A DNA stretch of 64,000 bases from Pseudomonas sp. 6D_7.1_Bac1. GTDB lineage: Bacteria > Pseudomonadota > Gammaproteobacteria > Pseudomonadales > Pseudomonadaceae. Of this stretch, positions 61,244 through 64,000 are shown piece after piece. The stretch's first letter is position 1; every line of letters starts with the position of its first letter. The position numbers were made by a program, and so were the translations under genes. Below the pieces are notes generated by a model. It was not told the origin of the DNA, searched no databases, and worked only from the letters and a program-made list of their open reading frames with translations. The stretch is from positions 186,001 to 250,000 of the forward strand of contig NZ_JANLNW010000052.1 of NCBI RefSeq assembly GCF_025465945.1, in the 5' to 3' direction.

Positions 61244-61392
61244 GGGTCATCGCAGGGTAAAGAGTCTGGAGGACATCATAAGGGGGCGCCCTTGAAATGG
61301 GTAGTTCACAAAGGACCGAAGATGCCCGACCAAAGCCGACTGTTCGTCATGAATTGGGGCTGTATACTTGCGCTCTATTTGAGGAGCGCTCC

Positions 61393-61647
61393 ATGGTCGA
61401 AGATGTTGAACTGAACCGCCTCTACTGGCACAGCCGCCGCGGCATGCTCGAGCTTGACGTATTGCTCGTGCCGTTTGTCAAAGAGGTCTATCCGCACCTC
61501 AACGATGTAGATCGCGACTGCTACCGCAAACTGCTCGAATGCGAAGATCAGGACATGTTCGGCTGGTTCATGGAACGCGCCGAATCGGAAGATCCTGAGC
61601 TGCAGCGCATGGTTCGGATGATTCTGGATCGTGTCCAACCCAAGTAA
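61393..61647 (+). CDS. sdhE: succinate dehydrogenase flavinylation factor SdhE
   Basis: An 84-residue helical protein with the RGxxE signature ([13 protein letters not shown]) needed for covalent FAD attachment to SdhA, followed by [17 protein letters not shown]. It was formerly listed as the CptB antitoxin. The ATG is followed closely by this motif. Its end overlaps ygfX by 17 nt. Confidence 0.94.
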   Translation: MVEDVELNRLYWHSRRGMLELDVLLVPFVKEVYPHLNDVDRDCYRKLLECEDQDMFGWFMERAESEDPELQRMVRMILDRVQPK

Positions 61648-62083
61648 CTCGTTCGAATGCCGCTGGCATGCCTCACGGCAGTTGCTGGCGGCCTATCTTC
61701 TCGCCCAGCTGTTCGCGCTGGGTTCGCTGTTTCTTCTCTCTGTACCGGTATGGGCCAGTTTGCTCGGCATTGTGCTGTGTGTGGCTCACGGTTTTTGGAT
61801 GCTGCCGCGAAAGATTCTTCTGACGCACCCGCAGGCATTCCGCGGTTTGCGCCGCGATGCCGACGGTTGGCACTTGTGGAATCAGGTGTCGGGTTGGCAA
61901 GCGGTGCAATTACGTCCAGACAGCCTGGCGCTACCGTTGGTCGTCGTGTTGCGTTTTCGTCTGCGCGGTGAGCGACGGGTACGCGCGATTTGTGTGCCGC
62001 GTGATGCGCAGGCGGCGGATGTTCACCGACGCCTGCGGGTCAGGCTCAAGTTCAGTCGGCGTAGGTGGGCGGCACCAGAATAG
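61631..62083 (+). CDS. ygfX: YgfX (CptA) membrane protein
   Basis: A 150-residue protein with two membrane helices in the first half ([39 protein letters not shown]) and a basic C-terminus. The position overlapping sdhE and the YgfX layout support the call. It uses GTG at 61631, within the end of sdhE. It has been described as toxin CptA in E. coli; that role is disputed. Its 3' end overlaps nadB by 32 nt on the opposite strand. Confidence 0.88.
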   Translation: MSNPSNSFECRWHASRQLLAAYLLAQLFALGSLFLLSVPVWASLLGIVLCVAHGFWMLPRKILLTHPQAFRGLRRDADGWHLWNQVSGWQAVQLRPDSLALPLVVVLRFRLRGERRVRAICVPRDAQAADVHRRLRVRLKFSRRRWAAPE

Positions 62084-63668
62084 TATCCAGCGCCTCTGGC
62101 AGCATGTTCGGGTAATCGAGGGTGTAATGCAGGCCGCGACTTTCCTTGCGCTCCATGGCTGAGCGAATCATCAGCTCGGCCACCTGAGCCAGGTTGCGCA
62201 GCTCGATCAGATCCCGGCTGACTTTATAGTTGCTGTAGAACTCGTCGATCTCATCCAGCAGCAGGCGCACGCGATGCTGGGCGCGTTGCAGGCGCTTGTT
62301 GGTGCGTACGATGCCCACGTAGTCCCACATGAATCGCCGAAGCTCATCCCAGTTGTGCGCAATGATCACGTCTTCATCGGAATCGGTGACCTGGCTGGCG
62401 TCCCAGGCGGGCAGAGCGCTCGGTATCGCGACCTGCGGCAGTTGTTCAAGAATGTCTGCCGCCGCCGAGCGGGCGTAGACGAAGCACTCCAGCAGCGAGT
62501 TGCTGGCCATGCGGTTGGCACCATGCAGGCCGGTGAAGCTGGTTTCGCCAATCGCATACAGGCCAGGCACGTCGGTGCGACCGTGTTGGTCCACCATCAC
62601 TCCGCCACAGGTGTAGTGCGCGGCCGGAACCACCGGGATCGGCTGCTGGGTGATGTCGATGGAAAATTTCAGGCAACGCTCGTACATCGTCGGGAAGTGC
62701 GTCTTGATGAAGGCTGCAGGCTTATGGCTGATGTCCAGGTACACGCAGTCGATACCCAGGCGCTTCATTTCATGGTCGATGGCCCGGGCCACGATGTCCC
62801 GCGGTGCCAGCTCGGCACGCGGGTCAAAGCGCTGCATGAAGCGTTCGCCGTTCGGCAGCTTCAAATGCGCGCCTTCGCCGCGCAGGGCTTCGGTAATCAG
62901 GAAGCTTTTGGCCTGCGGGTGGTAGAGGCAGGTGGGGTGAAACTGGTTGAACTCCAGATTCGCCACCCTGCAGCCCGAACGCCAGGCCATGGCAATGCCA
63001 TCGCCGCAAGCGCCGTCGGGGTTGCTGGTGTAGAGGTAAACTTTCGCTGCACCGCCGGAGGCGAGGATCACGAAGCGTGCGCCGTAGGTATCGACTTCGC
63101 CAGTGCCGCGATTGAGCACGTAGGCGCCCAGGCAACGATCACCTTTGAGGCCCAGGCGCTTTTCGGTAATCAGATCAACGGCAACCCGTTGTTCCAGCAA
63201 CTCGATGTTCGGCCGTTGCCGTGCTTGATCAAGCAAAGTATTGAAAATTGCAGCGCCCGTGGCATCGGCGGCATGAATGATACGTCGATGACTGTGGCCG
63301 CCTTCGCGGGTCAGGTGGAATTCGAATCCGCCGTCTTCAGTGCCTGCCTGTTCGTCGCGGGTGAACGGCACGCCCTGATCGATCAGCCATTGAATGGCTT
63401 CGCGGCTGTGCTCGACGGTAAAGCGCACGGCGTCTTCGTGGCACAGGCCACCGCCAGCGTTGAGGGTGTCATCGACATGGGATTCAACGGTATCGGTGTC
63501 ATCCAGCACGGCAGCGACACCGCCCTGGGCCCAGTAGGTCGAACCGTTGGCGAGATTGCCTTTGCTCAGTACGGCAATGCGCAAATGATCGGGCAAGGTC
63601 AGTGCCAGACTCAAACCGGCAGCGCCGCTGCCTATCACCAGAACATCGTGTTGAAACTGTTGGCTCAT
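62052..63668 (-). CDS. nadB: L-aspartate oxidase
   Basis: A 538-residue flavoprotein. FAD site at the N-terminus: [20 protein letters not shown]; then [20 protein letters not shown], the [16 protein letters not shown] active-site region, HPTCLYHP, and [20 protein letters not shown] / [27 protein letters not shown]-like end. It oxidises L-aspartate to iminoaspartate, the first step of NAD synthesis. The start MSQQFQHD lies directly before the FAD motif; a longer frame to 63779 is not supported. Confidence 0.95.
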   Translation of the reverse strand: MSQQFQHDVLVIGSGAAGLSLALTLPDHLRIAVLSKGNLANGSTYWAQGGVAAVLDDTDTVESHVDDTLNAGGGLCHEDAVRFTVEHSREAIQWLIDQGVPFTRDEQAGTEDGGFEFHLTREGGHSHRRIIHAADATGAAIFNTLLDQARQRPNIELLEQRVAVDLITEKRLGLKGDRCLGAYVLNRGTGEVDTYGARFVILASGGAAKVYLYTSNPDGACGDGIAMAWRSGCRVANLEFNQFHPTCLYHPQAKSFLITEALRGEGAHLKLPNGERFMQRFDPRAELAPRDIVARAIDHEMKRLGIDCVYLDISHKPAAFIKTHFPTMYERCLKFSIDITQQPIPVVPAAHYTCGGVMVDQHGRTDVPGLYAIGETSFTGLHGANRMASNSLLECFVYARSAAADILEQLPQVAIPSALPAWDASQVTDSDEDVIIAHNWDELRRFMWDYVGIVRTNKRLQRAQHRVRLLLDEIDEFYSNYKVSRDLIELRNLAQVAELMIRSAMERKESRGLHYTLDYPNMLPEALDTILVPPTYAD

Positions 63669-64000
63669 TTCAGGATTCCGCTCAAAGCGACCCGGGTCGG
63701 GGTTGGCGCAAGACACCTGAATCGGCGAGTCGAGACAGCCACACAGCACACTAGTATATAGAGGGGTGGATCGGCACAATAGTCGGGCCTACGTGGCAAT
63801 GTGAAACTACTGTGACGGAAAAGGCAGGGTGTTGTGTCGGACAATTTACCCGTTGGACCGACGATAAGGCAGCCTGATCACCGATGAAGCGCTCTTTTTC
63901 GCCACGTGGTCATACATTATTCGTTTCGCACGGCTATAAAGATTGGGAACTTTGCCAAGCGCCCAAGCTCAATAGAAGGTTGCCTGAAACAAGGAACAGC
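63669..64000 (+). promoter_or_regulatory. intergenic region with AlgU-type promoter (GAACTT-N16-TCAAT)
   Basis: GAACTT (63948-63953), 16 nt, then TCAAT (63970-63974) matches the AlgU/RpoE-like consensus. In pseudomonads algU lies divergent from nadB and is transcribed from an autoregulated AlgU promoter, so the algU gene is expected to begin just past base 64000. No gene is seen in this 330-bp stretch itself; the nadB promoter should lie within it on the minus strand. Confidence 0.7.

Noticed and set aside
61393..62083. sdhE-ygfX as a toxin-antitoxin system (CptBA)
   Set aside because: SdhE has the RGxxE flavinylation motif; the housekeeping role is better supported, and the toxin role of YgfX is disputed.
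62274..63761. A 495-codon plus-strand frame across nadB
   Set aside because: It mirrors the nadB coding frame; nadB has all catalytic motifs.

Overview
The window is chromosomal DNA of a fluorescent Pseudomonas (P. fluorescens group in the broad sense). Supporting signs are the phaG transacylase, chromosomal fosA, ornithine-lipid olsB, the order ung / tctABC-tctDE / HDOD / ygfZ / sdhE / ygfX / nadB ending at an AlgU-type promoter, and many REP doublets with a GTGGGAGCGAGCCTGCTCGCGA core. No sequence search was run; all family calls rest on motifs, lengths, layout and memory of the families.

Region 1 (1-31.8 kb) is mostly ordinary metabolism, transport and envelope: olsB (cut by the left edge), an acyl-CoA-dehydrogenase-like protein, a serine beta-lactamase-like hydrolase, YceI, cardiolipin synthase B, periplasmic beta-glucosidase BglX, a class II aldolase/DapA-like operon with a divergent XRE-cupin regulator and a clear operator, a SIR2-like DUF4917 protein, an iron alcohol dehydrogenase, a two-gene alpha-oxoamine-synthase/MFS-exporter cassette, fosA-LysE, a PAS-GAF-GGDEF protein, an orphan HsdR_N nuclease, two AidA/PixA proteins and a DUF1501/DUF1800 pair.

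Region 2 (31.8-48.5 kb) is accessory. It holds two MITE-like elements inserted in the loops of rho-independent terminators, a hicAB toxin-antitoxin operon, an IS5-type transposase remnant, a five-gene caa3-type cytochrome c oxidase operon (two subunit III genes, diheme subunit II), a Fic protein behind a repeat array, and a 4.3-kb islet bounded by a 48-bp duplication of the 3' end of tRNA-Gly(CCC). The islet carries a HEPN-like protein, a Panacea-domain/membrane-protein pair behind a LexA-like box, and an XRE regulator, with no visible integrase. Two copies of an apparently structured leader RNA (about 32.5 and 42.0 kb) precede two small-protein genes with identical 57-nt spacing; this is the best candidate here for an undescribed element.

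Region 3 (48.5-64 kb) returns to core genome: tRNA-Gly, phaG, rsuA-type pseudouridine synthase, two tandem Tyr-rich lipoproteins with duplicated leaders, an enoyl-CoA-hydratase-family hydrolase, ung, the TctABC tricarboxylate transporter with divergent TctDE two-component system (without the OpdH porin gene that P. aeruginosa has between them), HDOD, ygfZ, sdhE-ygfX, nadB, and the probable algU promoter at the right edge.
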